64,000 bases of DNA from positions 124,001-188,000 of the forward strand of contig NZ_AP018666.1 of NCBI RefSeq assembly GCF_003967075.1, written 5' to 3'. Source of the stretch: Sphingobium amiense. GTDB taxonomy: Bacteria; Pseudomonadota; Alphaproteobacteria; Sphingomonadales; Sphingomonadaceae. The notes under the pieces are model-generated. The model worked only from the letters and a program-made list of their open reading frames with translations. It made no database searches and was not told the DNA's origin. This document shows, piece by piece, positions 63,597-64,000 of the stretch. The first letter of the stretch is position 1, and each line of letters opens with the position of its first letter. The position numbers and the translations under genes are program-made.

Positions 63597-64000
63597 GTGC
63601 GAAATCCTGACAGGATCTTTGCCTCCCTATTAACCACCGCTGCCGCCCTGGGCCTTGTCATCGGCCAGCCATCGTCCGCTGCAGCGCAATCGCCGCCCGC
63701 CGCATCGCCAGTCGTGCCGCGCCCGGGCGCGCCGCAAAGCTTTGCCGATCTCACCGAACGGCTGGCGCCCGCCGTCGTCAACATCTCGACCCGCCAGCGC
63801 GTGCAGATGCCGAGCTTCAGCCCCTTTGCCGGCACGCCCTTCGAGCGCTTCTTCGGAAGTCCCACGGGACCGCGCACCCGCGAAGCGCAGTCGCTCGGCT
63901 CAGGCTTCATCCTTTCTGCCGACGGCTACATCGTCACCAACAACCACGTCATCACCGCTGATGGGCAGAGCAAGGTCGAGACGATCACGGTCACCCTGCA
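63597..64000 (+). CDS. degP: DegP/HtrA-family serine protease, 5' part, cut by window edge
   Basis: About 134 residues visible. Signal peptide ending SSAAAQ, then SFADLTERLAPAVVNISTRQ and GSGFILSADGYIVTNNHVI, where His is the first catalytic residue of HtrA proteases. The Asp, Ser and PDZ domains lie beyond the edge. GTG start at 63597 with GGAAGAGGAG upstream. Periplasmic quality-control protease. Confidence 0.92.
   Translation, partial: MRNPDRIFASLLTTAAALGLVIGQPSSAAAQSPPAASPVVPRPGAPQSFADLTERLAPAVVNISTRQRVQMPSFSPFAGTPFERFFGSPTGPRTREAQSLGSGFILSADGYIVTNNHVITADGQSKVETITVTL

Overview
The window looks like part of a large, mobile-element-rich plasmid, or an integrated plasmid, from an alphaproteobacterium, most likely a sphingomonad. 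The basis is the high GC content, the copAB copper genes, the cbb3 oxidase and FixLJ sets, a TonB-receptor fragment, and a Rep_3-type initiator with iterons and a ParA gene. The host assignment is inference. No rRNA, tRNA or CRISPR array was recognised.

Bases 1-12,300 are a copper/metal island. It holds a copper P-type ATPase cut by the left edge behind a MerR-type 19-bp-spacer promoter, then a methyltransferase, copD and copC. Divergent from these is a cnrYXH-like module (anti-sigma, periplasmic metal sensor, ECF sigma) followed by a multicopper oxidase, copB and a DUF305 protein. Three transcription units in this island share one promoter-like motif (AGGG, 16 bases, CGTATT), probably read by the local ECF sigma. 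A heme-PAS FixL/FixJ pair, a lone receiver protein and CorA follow. Bases 13,700-16,450 carry an SDR/TetR divergon, a PepSY membrane protein and ssb.

Bases 16,749-19,647 are a decayed IS3-family element split by an IS110/IS1111-type element whose left end could encode a structured RNA. Bases 19,858-26,799 are a minus-strand cbb3 oxidase operon (ccoNOQP, then ccoI and ccoS, with two extra membrane proteins). Bases 27,100-34,250 are a nitric-oxide defence set: truncated hemoglobin, DUF1971 protein, flavohemoglobin and a membrane protein, divergent from nsrR, a zinc-ribbon mini-protein, a cupin and quinol-dependent NO reductase, with a palindromic NsrR-site candidate in the divergent promoter.

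Bases 34,960-37,200 hold wreckage (a TonB-receptor tail and an IS21 remnant with fused istA/istB) and a DinJ/YafQ toxin-antitoxin pair. Bases 37,551-48,699 are a second copper cluster read leftward: aldehyde dehydrogenase, alcohol dehydrogenase, multicopper oxidase, copB, an MFS transporter and a DUF411 protein. A 4,104-bp Tn3-family transposon with an intact 5-bp target duplication splits the MFS gene; removing it restores a 413-codon frame.

Bases 48,716-61,333 are plasmid backbone plus transposons: an intact IS21 element that truncates a tyrosine recombinase gene, a 31-bp 12-7-12 palindrome beside that recombinase, a TniA-TniB-TniQ module with repeated end motifs, two related winged-helix proteins flanking it, a repeat-rich possible centromere, parA with a partner gene, repA, and at least 13 direct iterons plus one inverted copy. 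Beyond the origin are an exported amidohydrolase, a small exported protein and the start of a DegP/HtrA protease cut by the right edge.
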